A stretch of DNA of 64,000 bases, taken from Parvibaculum sp. (lineage in GTDB: Bacteria > Pseudomonadota > Alphaproteobacteria > Parvibaculales > Parvibaculaceae). Shown one piece after another: positions 1 through 9,711 of the stretch (position 1 is its first letter; each line of letters opens with the position of its first letter). The notes beneath the pieces were generated by a model. That model was not told the DNA's origin and did no database searches. It worked only from the letters and a program-made list of their open reading frames with translations. Location of the stretch: assembly GCA_030645235.1 (NCBI GenBank), contig JAUSMV010000030.1, positions 744,001 through 808,000 of the forward strand, written 5' to 3'. Both the position numbers and the translations under genes were made by a program.

Positions 1-1
1 C

Positions 2-127
2 GGCAAAATGACGACGCGTACCGGTGGCCGCCCCGCCGAACAATTCCGCTTCCGCCGCGAAGTGCTGAACGAACGCCCCGCACCGGGCCTGCGCCTCGCG
101 CCGTCCAAAAGCCGTGCGGTGAGTTAG
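2..127 (+). CDS. C-terminal fragment of an unidentified protein, truncated by the window start
   Basis: Frame 2 is open from the window edge to TAG at 125-127 (..GKMTTRTGGRPAEQFRFRREVLNERPAPGLRLAPSKSRAVS*). Confidence 0.45.
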   Translation, partial: GKMTTRTGGRPAEQFRFRREVLNERPAPGLRLAPSKSRAVS

Positions 128-135
128 GCAGATTC

Positions 136-549
136 ATGAAAGATATTTCACTCAAAGCTGTGCTTATCAGTTCCGTTTTCAACTTCGTGCTGATGGTACT
201 GCTCATCATCGTGCTTGGTGCGATCTATACCGCGTACATGACATCAACCAACAGCGCGATGAGCGAAGCCGAAATTATATCTTCATTTGAGGCATCGTGG
301 TTTTCCATGCTCGCGCTTATCGCACCTTTGCCCGCAGGCTATCTCGCCGCATCAATTGCCAAGCGGCGCCCCTATCTCCATAGCCTTTTGTCTTCCAGCC
401 TCAACGTGCTCTGGGGTGTCTTCTGCATGATCTTCCTCGTGCCGGTCACACTCATCATGCTGCCAATGCTCGTCATCAATGTGGCCCTCAGCCTCGCAGG
501 CGGCTGGCTTTGGATTCAAAGACATAAATTTCGTCGTTCGGCTGATTGA
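136..549 (+). CDS. Hypothetical small membrane protein
   Basis: 137 aa ORF with several hydrophobic segments; no family recognised. Confidence 0.6.
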   Translation: MKDISLKAVLISSVFNFVLMVLLIIVLGAIYTAYMTSTNSAMSEAEIISSFEASWFSMLALIAPLPAGYLAASIAKRRPYLHSLLSSSLNVLWGVFCMIFLVPVTLIMLPMLVINVALSLAGGWLWIQRHKFRRSAD

Positions 550-649
550 TCATGTCGGCCTGAAAAACGGCTCATTCCCTTGCGTCAAGGGTCTTCCCAG
601 GTCCTAAGACCTGTCGCCGCAGCTTCATATTTGTGGTTGACGCTTGATA

Positions 650-666
650 ATGCTCAAGCGTAGCAT
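650..666. promoter_or_regulatory. Imperfect palindromic operator-like site (ATGCTCAAGCGTAGCAT) upstream of nadA
   Basis: Same 17-bp architecture as the perfect palindrome at 723-739 (ATGCT....AGCAT). Confidence 0.55.
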
Positions 667-722
667 ATCTCTAATGAAGGCCGGCCCTCATTGGAGGTGT
701 CGGTGTTTTTGATCCCGATAAT

Positions 723-739
723 ATGCTCAAGTTGAGCAT
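723..739. promoter_or_regulatory. Perfect 17-bp palindrome (ATGCTCAAGTTGAGCAT) just upstream of the nadA ribosome binding site; candidate NAD-biosynthesis repressor operator
   Basis: 8-bp arms around a central G; AGGAG follows at 744-748 and ATG at 757. Confidence 0.7.
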
Positions 740-756
740 TATTAGGAGATACGAAG

Positions 757-1830
757 ATGGCACTGGCAGGCGAACTCACCCGCGAAACAGCGCTCGTAAA
801 GCCGAAGGCGCGCGTGTTCAAACCGGTCGATATGCCGGAGCTTGAATACACGCCCGGTCTCGCCAAAGAGATGGCGCCGCTTTATGAAAAAGTGAAGAAC
901 GTCATCCCCTCGGTCGAGTGGCCCTTCTTTGCGCCCTATATCCACGCGATCAACCGTCTGAAGAAAGAGCGCGACGCCGTCATCCTCGCGCATAACTATC
1001 AGACGCCGGAAATCTTCCATGGCGTCGCCGACATTGCAGGCGACAGCCTTCAGCTTGCCAAGGAAGCCACCAAGGTTGAGGCAAGCGTCATCATCCAGTG
1101 CGGCGTTCACTTCATGGCGGAAACGTCAAAGCTGCTGAACCCCACAAAGACCGTGCTGATCCCGGACGTTAAAGCCGGTTGCTCGCTCGCAGATTCAATC
1201 ACAGGTGCCGACGTGCGCCTGCTGCGCGAAACCTATCCGGGCGTGCCGATCATCACCTATGTGAACACGTCGGCGGAAGTGAAAGCTGAAAGCGACATTT
1301 GCTGCACATCATCCAACGCCCTCAAGATCGTTGAGAGCTTCGGCGTTGACCGCGTGCTCTGTATCCCCGACGAATATCTCGCGCAAAACATCGCCAAGCA
1401 GACAGACGTAAAAGTCATTGCCTGGAAGGGTCACTGCGAAGTGCATGAGCGTTTCACGCCTGAAGAATTGCGCCAGTACCGCAAGGACGATCCGAACATC
1501 GTCATCATCGCGCATCCCGAATGCCCGCCTGCCGTTGTGGCAGAAGCTGATTTTTCGGGTTCCACAAGCGGCATGATCGACTGGGTGAAGAAGAACAAGC
1601 CCGCCCGCGTCGTCATGGTGACGGAATGCTCGATGAGCGACAACGTGGCGGTCGAAAACCCCGACGTTGAGTTTGTGCGGCCCTGCAATCTCTGCCCGCA
1701 TATGAAGCGTATTTCGCTCAAGAACATTCTCGACAGCCTCGTCTATATGCGTGAGGAAGTGACCGTCGATCCCCTGATCGCCGGCCGCGCGCGTCTTGCC
1801 GTCGAGCGGATGATCAATCTCAAGAACTGA
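757..1830 (+). CDS. nadA: Quinolinate synthase
   Basis: 357 aa; [37 protein letters not shown] and C-terminal [10 protein letters not shown] motifs; followed by nadB and nadC. Confidence 0.97.
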   Translation: MALAGELTRETALVKPKARVFKPVDMPELEYTPGLAKEMAPLYEKVKNVIPSVEWPFFAPYIHAINRLKKERDAVILAHNYQTPEIFHGVADIAGDSLQLAKEATKVEASVIIQCGVHFMAETSKLLNPTKTVLIPDVKAGCSLADSITGADVRLLRETYPGVPIITYVNTSAEVKAESDICCTSSNALKIVESFGVDRVLCIPDEYLAQNIAKQTDVKVIAWKGHCEVHERFTPEELRQYRKDDPNIVIIAHPECPPAVVAEADFSGSTSGMIDWVKKNKPARVVMVTECSMSDNVAVENPDVEFVRPCNLCPHMKRISLKNILDSLVYMREEVTVDPLIAGRARLAVERMINLKN

Positions 1831-1853
1831 CGAACACGTTTCGAGAGGCTTCC

Positions 1854-3437
1854 ATGTCTCAACGCAAAATAGTTGATGCCGGCGACGTGCTGATCGTCGG
1901 TGCGGGCCTTGCCGGTCTTTTCACAGCATTGAAGCTCGCGCCGCGTGCTGTCACTGTGCTCGCCGCCGCGCCTATCGGTGATGGTGCGTCGAGTGCGTGG
2001 GCGCAGGGTGGTGTGGCTGCGAGCGTTGACGCGGGCGACACACCGGCATCGCATACAGCCGACACTGTTGTTGCAGGTGCAGGCATTGTTGACGAAGGCG
2101 TGATGCTGCGGATCGCACAAGAAGCAGGCGACCGCATCGAAGATCTCTTGCGCCTCGGCGTGCCCTTTGACCGCGACCTCGAGGGCAAACTCTCACTTGG
2201 CCGCGAAGCCGCACATAGCCATCGCCGCATTGTCCGCGTCAGAGGCGACCGCGCAGGCCGCGCCATCATGGAAGCGCTTGTCGCCGCCGTGCGCGCGACA
2301 CCCTCGATCCGCGTCATTGAGGGATATTCCGCCTTTGAACTTATCAAGATCAACGGGCGTATCGAAGGCGTTCACGCGCATGATGCTGACGGCAATGTGT
2401 TGAGCGTATCGGCCCGCGCCACTGTGCTTGCGTCCGGCGGTGTCGGTCAGCTTTTTGCCGTTACAACCAATCCGTTGCAGGCTCAGGGTCAGGGCATTGC
2501 CATGGCCGCGCGTGCCGGCGCTGTCATTGCCGACCCCGAATTTGTGCAATTCCATCCGACTGCCATTGCAGGCCCGCGCGATCCCGCGCCGCTCGTCACC
2601 GAGGCTCTGCGCGGCGAAGGCGCCATCCTCATCGATGGTCAGGGCCGTCGCTTCATGCCTACGGTCCATCCTGACGCTGAACTTGCCCCGCGCGATGTCG
2701 TTGCACGTTCGATCTATCGGGAAATCGCCGCAGGCCGCTCCGTATTTCTTGATACACGCGGCGTGCTTGGCGCGCGCCTGCCGGAAGCCTTCCCGACGGT
2801 TTACGAGAATTGCATCAGTATGGGCATCGACCCTGTGGCCGATCCCATCCCCGTCGCGCCCGCTGCGCATTATCATATGGGCGGCATCAAGGTGGACGAG
2901 CAGGGCCGCACCTCACTCGATGGTCTTTGGGCCTGCGGTGAAGTTTCGTCCACCGGCGCGCATGGCGCAAATCGCCTCGCGTCAAACTCGCTTCTCGAAG
3001 CCGTTGTTTATGGCGCACGCATTGCTGAAGATATTGCGCAGGCAACATTAAACGACATGAGCGCTGACATCCCCGCGCCGCTGCTTGATCCATCTGCGCC
3101 TGTTTCGCCACTCCTCGTCACGCAGCTTCGTCAGATGATGACGGCCAATGTCGGCGTCATCCGCAACCGTGATGCAATGGTTGAAGCGCTTGCCACGTTG
3201 ACGAGCCTTGAACAGACAGTCGGCATGACGAACTTGTTTTCCAATCTCACCACCACCGCGAAACTCATCGCAGCAGGCGCCCTCGCTCGCGAGGAGAGCC
3301 GAGGCGGCCATTTCCGCAGCGACTTTCCGGAGCCGCGCGAGACATGGCGTCACCGCACGGCGATGACCCTTGACGATGCGAACCGCATTACGCGTGACGC
3401 TTCAATGACCAAGACACAAAAAGGCTCCTGTGCATGA
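1854..3437 (+). CDS. nadB: L-aspartate oxidase
   Basis: 527 aa; FAD motif [33 protein letters not shown]-type region, [25 protein letters not shown]. Confidence 0.96.
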   Translation: MSQRKIVDAGDVLIVGAGLAGLFTALKLAPRAVTVLAAAPIGDGASSAWAQGGVAASVDAGDTPASHTADTVVAGAGIVDEGVMLRIAQEAGDRIEDLLRLGVPFDRDLEGKLSLGREAAHSHRRIVRVRGDRAGRAIMEALVAAVRATPSIRVIEGYSAFELIKINGRIEGVHAHDADGNVLSVSARATVLASGGVGQLFAVTTNPLQAQGQGIAMAARAGAVIADPEFVQFHPTAIAGPRDPAPLVTEALRGEGAILIDGQGRRFMPTVHPDAELAPRDVVARSIYREIAAGRSVFLDTRGVLGARLPEAFPTVYENCISMGIDPVADPIPVAPAAHYHMGGIKVDEQGRTSLDGLWACGEVSSTGAHGANRLASNSLLEAVVYGARIAEDIAQATLNDMSADIPAPLLDPSAPVSPLLVTQLRQMMTANVGVIRNRDAMVEALATLTSLEQTVGMTNLFSNLTTTAKLIAAGALAREESRGGHFRSDFPEPRETWRHRTAMTLDDANRITRDASMTKTQKGSCA

Positions 3438-4306
3438 CACTGATTGATCTCGAGCCTCTGTCGCCGTTGCTTATTGAACCTGCCGTGCGCGCCGCACTCA
3501 TCGAAGACCTTGGCCGCGCCGGTGACATCACAACAGAAGCGACAATCCCGGCAAGCGCCAAAGCGCGCGTTGTCATCCGCGCGCGCGAAGATGGCCGCAT
3601 TGCAGGGCTTGATTGCGCCCGCACGTCCTTCCGTCTGATGGATTCCAATTTGCGCGTCGCCGTCGAAAAGCCCGACGGATCCGACGTGATGCCAGGCGAT
3701 ATTGTTGCCGTGATCGAGGGCAATGCGCGCGCGATCATCACCGGCGAGCGCGTGGCCTTAAACTTCATGGGCCATCTTTCCGGCATCGCGACATCGACAC
3801 GCGAGCTCGTGCGCGTTGTTGAAGGCACTAAGGCGCGCATTTGTTGCACACGTAAAACAACGCCGGGTCTGCGCGCTCTGGAAAAATACGCGGTGCGCGC
3901 AGGCGGCGGTATGAACCACCGTTTCGGTCTTGATGATGCCGTGCTCATCAAAGACAATCACATCGCGGTTGCAGGCGGCGTGCGCAACGCGATTGAGCGT
4001 GCGCGCGCCCGCGCCGGCCACATGGTCAAAATCGAAGTCGAAGTCGATACGCTCGACCAACTCGAAGAGGTCATGTCCATCGGCTGCGAAGTTGTGCTGC
4101 TCGACAATATGTCACCCGATACATTGCGCCGCGCCGTCGCCATCGTCGCCGGTCGCGCGCTCACCGAAGCTTCGGGCCGCGTCACCGCCGAAACGGCAGC
4201 CGCCATCGCCGCTACCGGCGTCGATCTCATCTCCTGCGGTTGGATCACCCATTCCGCCCCCTGTCTTGATTTAGGTTTGGATTTCGACGCCCTCACCGCC
4301 TCCTGA
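3434..4306 (+). CDS. nadC: Nicotinate-nucleotide diphosphorylase (carboxylating)
   Basis: 290 aa; [56 protein letters not shown]; start overlaps nadB stop. Confidence 0.97.
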   Translation: MTLIDLEPLSPLLIEPAVRAALIEDLGRAGDITTEATIPASAKARVVIRAREDGRIAGLDCARTSFRLMDSNLRVAVEKPDGSDVMPGDIVAVIEGNARAIITGERVALNFMGHLSGIATSTRELVRVVEGTKARICCTRKTTPGLRALEKYAVRAGGGMNHRFGLDDAVLIKDNHIAVAGGVRNAIERARARAGHMVKIEVEVDTLDQLEEVMSIGCEVVLLDNMSPDTLRRAVAIVAGRALTEASGRVTAETAAAIAATGVDLISCGWITHSAPCLDLGLDFDALTAS

Positions 4307-4381
4307 TCGCCCTTCCCCTCCTTCCAAATTTTGCTAGACTGCGGTCTATCGAAATCAAAAAAGCCAAAACGGGGAGAAACG

Positions 4382-5206
4382 ATGGGACAGGCAAACGGAC
4401 GAAAGTCCATTTTCATTACAGGCGCGGCCTCCGGCATGGGCCTCGAGACGGCGCGGCTCTTTCATTCCAAGGGTTGGTTCATCGGCGGCTATGACGTCAA
4501 CACCGCGGGCCTCAAAGCGCTGGAAACCGAAATCGGAGCGGACAATTGCATCGTTCAGACGCTCGATGTCACCGACAAGAAGGCCTATGAGGCCACCATT
4601 GCCGCTTTCGGTAAGGCAACCGGTGGCAAGATGGACCTGCTCTTCAACAATGCCGGCATCGGCCGTGGCGGATTCTTCGACGAAATGCCTTTCGAGGATG
4701 TTCTCGCCGTCGTGAATGTGAACTTTATCGGCGTTCTCAACGGCATTTATTCAGCCATCGGTCTCCTCAAAGGCACGCCCGGCTCGCTCTGCTTCACCAC
4801 CTCGTCCTCGTCGGCCACCTATGGCATGCCGGGCATTGCGGTTTATTCAGCCACAAAACACGCCGTGAAGGGTCTTACCGAAGCCCTTTCCATCGAATTC
4901 CGCCGCTATGGCGTGCGTGCCGCCGACGTGCTACCGGGCCTCATCGATACGCCGATCCTGCCCGCCGGGGCCGCTGCCGGTGCGCCCAAGGAAGGTATGT
5001 TTCGCGCCATCCCGCCGTCAGACGTCGCCAAGGTTGTTTGGGATGCCTATGGCTCGGACACGCTTCATTGGTACGTGCCGCCGGAACTCGTCGAACTCGA
5101 CAAGGCCGCAGGCAACATGCCCGAACTCGTGCGCGAACAGATGGCTACCAATGGTCCCGTCTCGAAGGCCATTGAAGAAGCGCGTATCGCCAATCTGAAA
5201 AAATAA
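4382..5206 (+). CDS. SDR family NAD(P)-dependent oxidoreductase
   Basis: ITGAASGMGLETA, LFNNAGIGR and YSATKHAVKG motifs; start trimmed from ORF 4331 to ATG 4382 (MGQANGRKS). Confidence 0.85.
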   Translation: MGQANGRKSIFITGAASGMGLETARLFHSKGWFIGGYDVNTAGLKALETEIGADNCIVQTLDVTDKKAYEATIAAFGKATGGKMDLLFNNAGIGRGGFFDEMPFEDVLAVVNVNFIGVLNGIYSAIGLLKGTPGSLCFTTSSSSATYGMPGIAVYSATKHAVKGLTEALSIEFRRYGVRAADVLPGLIDTPILPAGAAAGAPKEGMFRAIPPSDVAKVVWDAYGSDTLHWYVPPELVELDKAAGNMPELVREQMATNGPVSKAIEEARIANLKK

Positions 5207-5229
5207 CTTCACACGACACACCAAAAGCC

Positions 5230-5262
5230 AAAAAGGCGGAACCGTGGGGGTTCCGCCTTTTT
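5230..5262. terminator. Bidirectional rho-independent terminator
   Basis: AAAAAGGCGGAACCgtggGGGTTCCGCCTTTTT between convergent genes. Confidence 0.85.
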
Positions 5263-5297
5263 CATTGCCTCACAATGATAACTTCGTATGCCGGATC

Positions 5298-6077
5298 TCA
5301 GCTTTCCGGATCGACCACTTTGTCGGCCGCGCTGCGATAGAACACATGCTGGCCGATCTTGGCGACTTCGACCATGTGCGGTGCCCAATAGGGGTTCACA
5401 TAAGTCGCATGGTAATAGGTCGCCGCACCGATGCTGCTGCGCACTTTGCCCGACAACACATAATGGGCCATGCGCTGGGCTTTACGCCAGGCAACAGCAT
5501 CGCGCTTCTTGTTCATAATATCGGTGCAGGCAAACGAGAACTGGCATTGGCCGGTTTTCACGCCCTGAAACACCACACCACAGATCGTGGAGGGATAGCG
5601 ACCAGACACGACGCGATTAAGCACCACTTCGGCCACGGCACGCTGACCGGCGGCGTGCTCACCACGCGCTTCATAATAGATGCCTTCAACAAGGCAACGA
5701 CGTTCGCGCTCAAGATCAGCGAGCTTAATTTCAATCGTCGGTTTGGCAACCAGGGAGGCCTGCATCATCAGACCGGCTTCGCCGCCCGTGCGAAACACGG
5801 CGGCCTCAGCAACGGGCGCGCGACCGGAGGCGCTAACCGGTACGATATAAGCGACGTTGGCTCGGGCTGCATTTTCAGCGAGGTCAATTTTCAGCGCAAC
5901 GGCGCTGCGGCTGCCCTCAGCCGAAGCCGTGATCACGGGCTTGTCTGCAACCGGCGTATTTGTGAGGCTGACAGCGAACGCACCAGTAACGGCGGTAAGG
6001 CAAAATAAACCAACCGCGACATGTGCCGTGCCAGAAATGATATGGCTCACATCGAGCCATTCTAAAAGTCTACGCAT
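5298..6077 (-). CDS. Cell wall hydrolase (SleB family)
   Basis: RRCLVEGIYYEARGEHAAGQRAVAEVVLNRVVSGRYPSTICGVVFQG...CQFSF is the SleB hydrolase signature; start placed at MRRLLEWL. Confidence 0.88.
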   Translation of the reverse strand: MRRLLEWLDVSHIISGTAHVAVGLFCLTAVTGAFAVSLTNTPVADKPVITASAEGSRSAVALKIDLAENAARANVAYIVPVSASGRAPVAEAAVFRTGGEAGLMMQASLVAKPTIEIKLADLERERRCLVEGIYYEARGEHAAGQRAVAEVVLNRVVSGRYPSTICGVVFQGVKTGQCQFSFACTDIMNKKRDAVAWRKAQRMAHYVLSGKVRSSIGAATYYHATYVNPYWAPHMVEVAKIGQHVFYRSAADKVVDPES

Positions 6078-6821
6078 CGTTCTCCAATCCGACCGCTCTA
6101 GTTGTTCTCTCAGTCCTCGGAGTGACCCGCGCCTTTCCTGCGGTTCACCTGCCCCTTCTTCCGAAGGGTGCTCCTCAACGGTGAGGAGCCTTACGAAGCA
6201 CTGCGTCACAGCTCTGCTGTTCGTGCCAGAGCCCGATGCCTTTCCCGACACCTGGGCATTTACACATTCATTAACTGATGCCGGAAATAGCACAGGGATT
6301 CCGGCCCGACAACGGTTTCTTGAGCCCAAAATTTAACCAATTCGTAATGACGTTGGTTTGCCTCATTTTTTGTCGTTAACGGGCCTGAAAAAACCTGCAG
6401 AAACGCTACGATTTGCCAGATTACATTGCGCGGAATCGTCGCAGTTTGTGCATTCCTGTACAAACCGATTCACGTGCTCATATTGCAGCCGCACACGAAA
6501 ATAATGCCATCCATCATAGGCAGTGACGAAATAGTGCTGATGCCACAACAATCATTTGAATCAGCAAAACGAGCCGGTCGATCTTTATCGCACAATCTTG
6601 TCTTCACTAATCCGACGCACTTTCGCATTCTGTAAGCAGATTATATTTCCGGAACGCAATTTCTTAAATTATTCCTTGTACAAATTAATTTCAATTGATC
6701 CGTAAACGGATTCGAACCAAAACGGATGCGATTCATGTCCCGAAACAGGTCTTTCGGTTGCTCTTTCAGACACCCGTGACAAAGTTAAATTTTGGCCCGA
6801 TTGGTTAACGACCGGACGGCA

Positions 6822-6847
6822 AAAAGGGGCCGCAAACGGCCCCTTTT
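6822..6847. terminator. Terminator downstream of ppdK
   Basis: AAAAGGGGCCGcaaaCGGCCCCTTTT hairpin. Confidence 0.8.
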
Positions 6848-6875
6848 CATTAGATTTTTAAGGATTTTCGGCGCT

Positions 6876-9560
6876 TCAGACGTCGCGCTCCATATTGGCC
6901 GACAGGGCCGACTGGGCGGCCGCCAGGCGGGCAATCGGCACACGATAGGGCGAGCAGGACACATAGGTCAGGCCCACTTCCTCACAGAAGGCGATGGAGG
7001 CCGGGTCGCCGCCATGCTCGCCGCAGATACCGAGCTTGATGTCGGGCCGCGTGATGCGGCCACGCTCGGCGGCAATGCGGACCAGCTCGCCCACCCCCTC
7101 GGTGTCGAGTGAGACAAAGGGGTCCTGCGAGATGACTTTCTTGGAGATGTAATCATTGATGAAACTGGCCGAGTCATCGCGGCTGATACCATAGGTCGTT
7201 TGAGTTAAGTCATTGGTACCAAAAGAGAAAAACTCAGCCGATTCGGCAATTTGGCGGGCCAGAAGCGCCGCACGGGGCAACTCGATCATGGTGCCGATGT
7301 GGTAGCTAAGCTTGGCGTTCTGCTCTTTTTCGACAGCTCCGGCCACTGCCACGATCTTGGCTTTGAGCATATCAAGCTCGGCCTTCATCGCGACAAGCGG
7401 GATCATGATCTCAGGGATCACGGCCTCGCCGGTCTCTTTCGCCGCCTCAAGGGCGGCTTCAAAGATGGCACGGGCCTGCATTTCGTAGATTTCGGGATAG
7501 GTAATGCCAAGACGGCAACCGCGATGACCGAGCATGGGATTGAACTCATGCAGGTCCGAGACGCGGCGCTCAAGCTTGCCTGCCTCAATGCCGGTTGTCT
7601 GCGCCACCAGTTCAATCTCTTCCGGCGTATTGGGCAGGAACTCATGGAGCGGCGGGTCGAGCAGACGGATTGTGACCGGCAAGCCCTTCATAATGACAAA
7701 AAGCTGGCGGAAGTCGTCGCGCTGCATCGGCAGAATCTTGGCCAAAGGCGCGCGGCGGCCCGCCTCGTCGTCAGCCAAGATCATCTGGCGGACGGCGACA
7801 ATGCGGGTTTCATCGAAAAACATGTGTTCAGTGCGACAAAGGCCGATGCCTTCCGCGCCGAATTTGCGGGCCGTGGCCGCATCAAGCGGCGTTTCCGCAT
7901 TGGTGCGGACTTTCATACGGCGATAGCTGTCGGCCCAGCTCATAAGCTTGGCAAAATCGCCCGACAGCTCCGGCTGGAGCATCGGCACTTCACCTTTGAT
8001 GACCTGACCCGTCGAGCCGTCCACCGTGATGATGTCGCCCTTTTTGATCGTCTGGCCCATCACCGTGAAGTGCTCGGCCTTGTAATCAATGCGGATGGAG
8101 CCGACGCCCGAGACGCAGGGACGCCCCATACCGCGCGCGACGACCGCCGCATGGCTCGTCATGCCGCCGCGTGTCGTGAGAATCGCGACAGCAGAATGCA
8201 TGCCGTGAATGTCCTCAGGCGAGGTTTCGATACGCACGAGAACGACATTGCGGCCCTCGGCCTTGGCGGCCGCGGCTTCGTCGGATGAAAAGATCACTTC
8301 GCCCGACGCCGCACCGGGGGAGGCAGGCAAGCCAGACGCAATCACTTCGCGCGCTGCATCAGGATCAAGTGTCGGATGCAGCAACTGATCGAGCGAGGCG
8401 GGATCAACACGCAGCACCGCCTGCTTTTCCGTGATCAGACCTTCAGCGGCCATTTCAACGGCAATCTTCAGCGCCGCTTTCGCCGTGCGTTTGCCCGCGC
8501 GCGTCTGGAGCATCCAGAGCTTGCCGCTTTGCACGGTGAACTCAACGTCCTGCATATCGGCATAGTGCTTTTCGAGCCGCGCGAAATTGGCGAGCAGCTC
8601 GGCATAGACCACCGGCATCGCTTCTTCCATCGAGGGCTTTTTGTCATTGGCTTCGAGGCGCGCAACCTTCGTCAGCGATTGCGGTGTGCGGATACCGGCC
8701 ACTACGTCCTCGCCCTGCGCGTTCACAAGGAACTCGCCATAGATCGCACGTTCGCCCGTTGACGGGTTACGCGTGAAGGCCACGCCCGTCGCCGACGTCT
8801 CGCCCATATTGCCGAAGACCATGGCCTGCACATTGACGGCCGTACCCCAGCTTTCGGGAATGTTATGCAAGCGGCGATAGGTTTCCGCGCGCTGATTGCG
8901 CCATGAACCGAAGACGGCGCTGATCGCGCCCCAAAGCTGCTCATGCACATCCTGCGGGAAAGGCTTGCCGAGTTCCTCCTGCACGATGGCTTTGTAACGA
9001 CCAATGAGGTCGCGCCAATCATCGGCTTTCAACTCGGTATCGAGGTTCAGCTCATGCTCTTCTTTGTAATATTCGAGTACTTCCTCGAAATGATGATGGT
9101 CAACACCCAGCACCACGTCTGAGTACATCTGGATAAAACGGCGATAACTATCGAAAGCAAAACGCTCATCATTGGCGCGCGAGGCGAGGCCCTGCACTGT
9201 CTCATCGTTCAGACCGAGGTTCAGCACCGTGTCCATCATGCCCGGCATTGAGGCACGCGCACCTGAACGGACCGAGACGAGCAGCGGGTTCACCTTATCG
9301 CCAAATGTCGCACCAACCGTCTTGCCGATCGAGGCAAGGGCCACGTCAACCTGGCCGGCAAGATCAGCCGGGTACTGACGATCATTGTCATAATAGGCCG
9401 TGCAAAGTTCGGTGGTGATCGTAAAGCCCGGGGGGACAGGCAGACCAAGGTTTGACATCTCGGCCAGGTTCGCACCCTTGCCGCCCAGCAAATTGCGCAT
9501 CGACGCCGCGCCCTCCGCCTTGCCGTCACCGAAGGAATAGACCCATTTCTGTTCAGCCAT
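6876..9560 (-). CDS. ppdK: Pyruvate, phosphate dikinase
   Basis: 894 aa; LLGGKGANLAEM, ILTTRGGMTSHAAVVARGMGRPCV, GTNDLTQTTYGISRDD, ICGEHGGDPASI. Confidence 0.97.
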   Translation of the reverse strand: MAEQKWVYSFGDGKAEGAASMRNLLGGKGANLAEMSNLGLPVPPGFTITTELCTAYYDNDRQYPADLAGQVDVALASIGKTVGATFGDKVNPLLVSVRSGARASMPGMMDTVLNLGLNDETVQGLASRANDERFAFDSYRRFIQMYSDVVLGVDHHHFEEVLEYYKEEHELNLDTELKADDWRDLIGRYKAIVQEELGKPFPQDVHEQLWGAISAVFGSWRNQRAETYRRLHNIPESWGTAVNVQAMVFGNMGETSATGVAFTRNPSTGERAIYGEFLVNAQGEDVVAGIRTPQSLTKVARLEANDKKPSMEEAMPVVYAELLANFARLEKHYADMQDVEFTVQSGKLWMLQTRAGKRTAKAALKIAVEMAAEGLITEKQAVLRVDPASLDQLLHPTLDPDAAREVIASGLPASPGAASGEVIFSSDEAAAAKAEGRNVVLVRIETSPEDIHGMHSAVAILTTRGGMTSHAAVVARGMGRPCVSGVGSIRIDYKAEHFTVMGQTIKKGDIITVDGSTGQVIKGEVPMLQPELSGDFAKLMSWADSYRRMKVRTNAETPLDAATARKFGAEGIGLCRTEHMFFDETRIVAVRQMILADDEAGRRAPLAKILPMQRDDFRQLFVIMKGLPVTIRLLDPPLHEFLPNTPEEIELVAQTTGIEAGKLERRVSDLHEFNPMLGHRGCRLGITYPEIYEMQARAIFEAALEAAKETGEAVIPEIMIPLVAMKAELDMLKAKIVAVAGAVEKEQNAKLSYHIGTMIELPRAALLARQIAESAEFFSFGTNDLTQTTYGISRDDSASFINDYISKKVISQDPFVSLDTEGVGELVRIAAERGRITRPDIKLGICGEHGGDPASIAFCEEVGLTYVSCSPYRVPIARLAAAQSALSANMERDV

Positions 9561-9603
9561 AGCTCACGCCTTTGTTGGCAGTACCAATTTATCTACTTAC
9601 ATT

Positions 9604-9690
9604 CGTCATGCGCGGGCTTGACCCGCGTATCCACGTCTTTGCCTCAAAAGAAGGAAGGCGTGGATGGCCGGATCAAGTCCGGCCATGACG
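9604..9690. repeat. Palindromic intergenic repeat unit
   Basis: CGTCATGCGCGGGCTTGACCCGCGTATCCACG ... CGTGGATGGCCGGATCAAGTCCGGCCATGACG: outer inverted arms with two internal hairpins. Confidence 0.7.
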
Positions 9691-9711
9691 GTCCTGTTCT
9701 TGGCCAGAGCC

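Noticed and set aside
7251-8288. 345-aa plus-strand ORF
   Set aside because: Antisense to ppdK; no recognisable domain.
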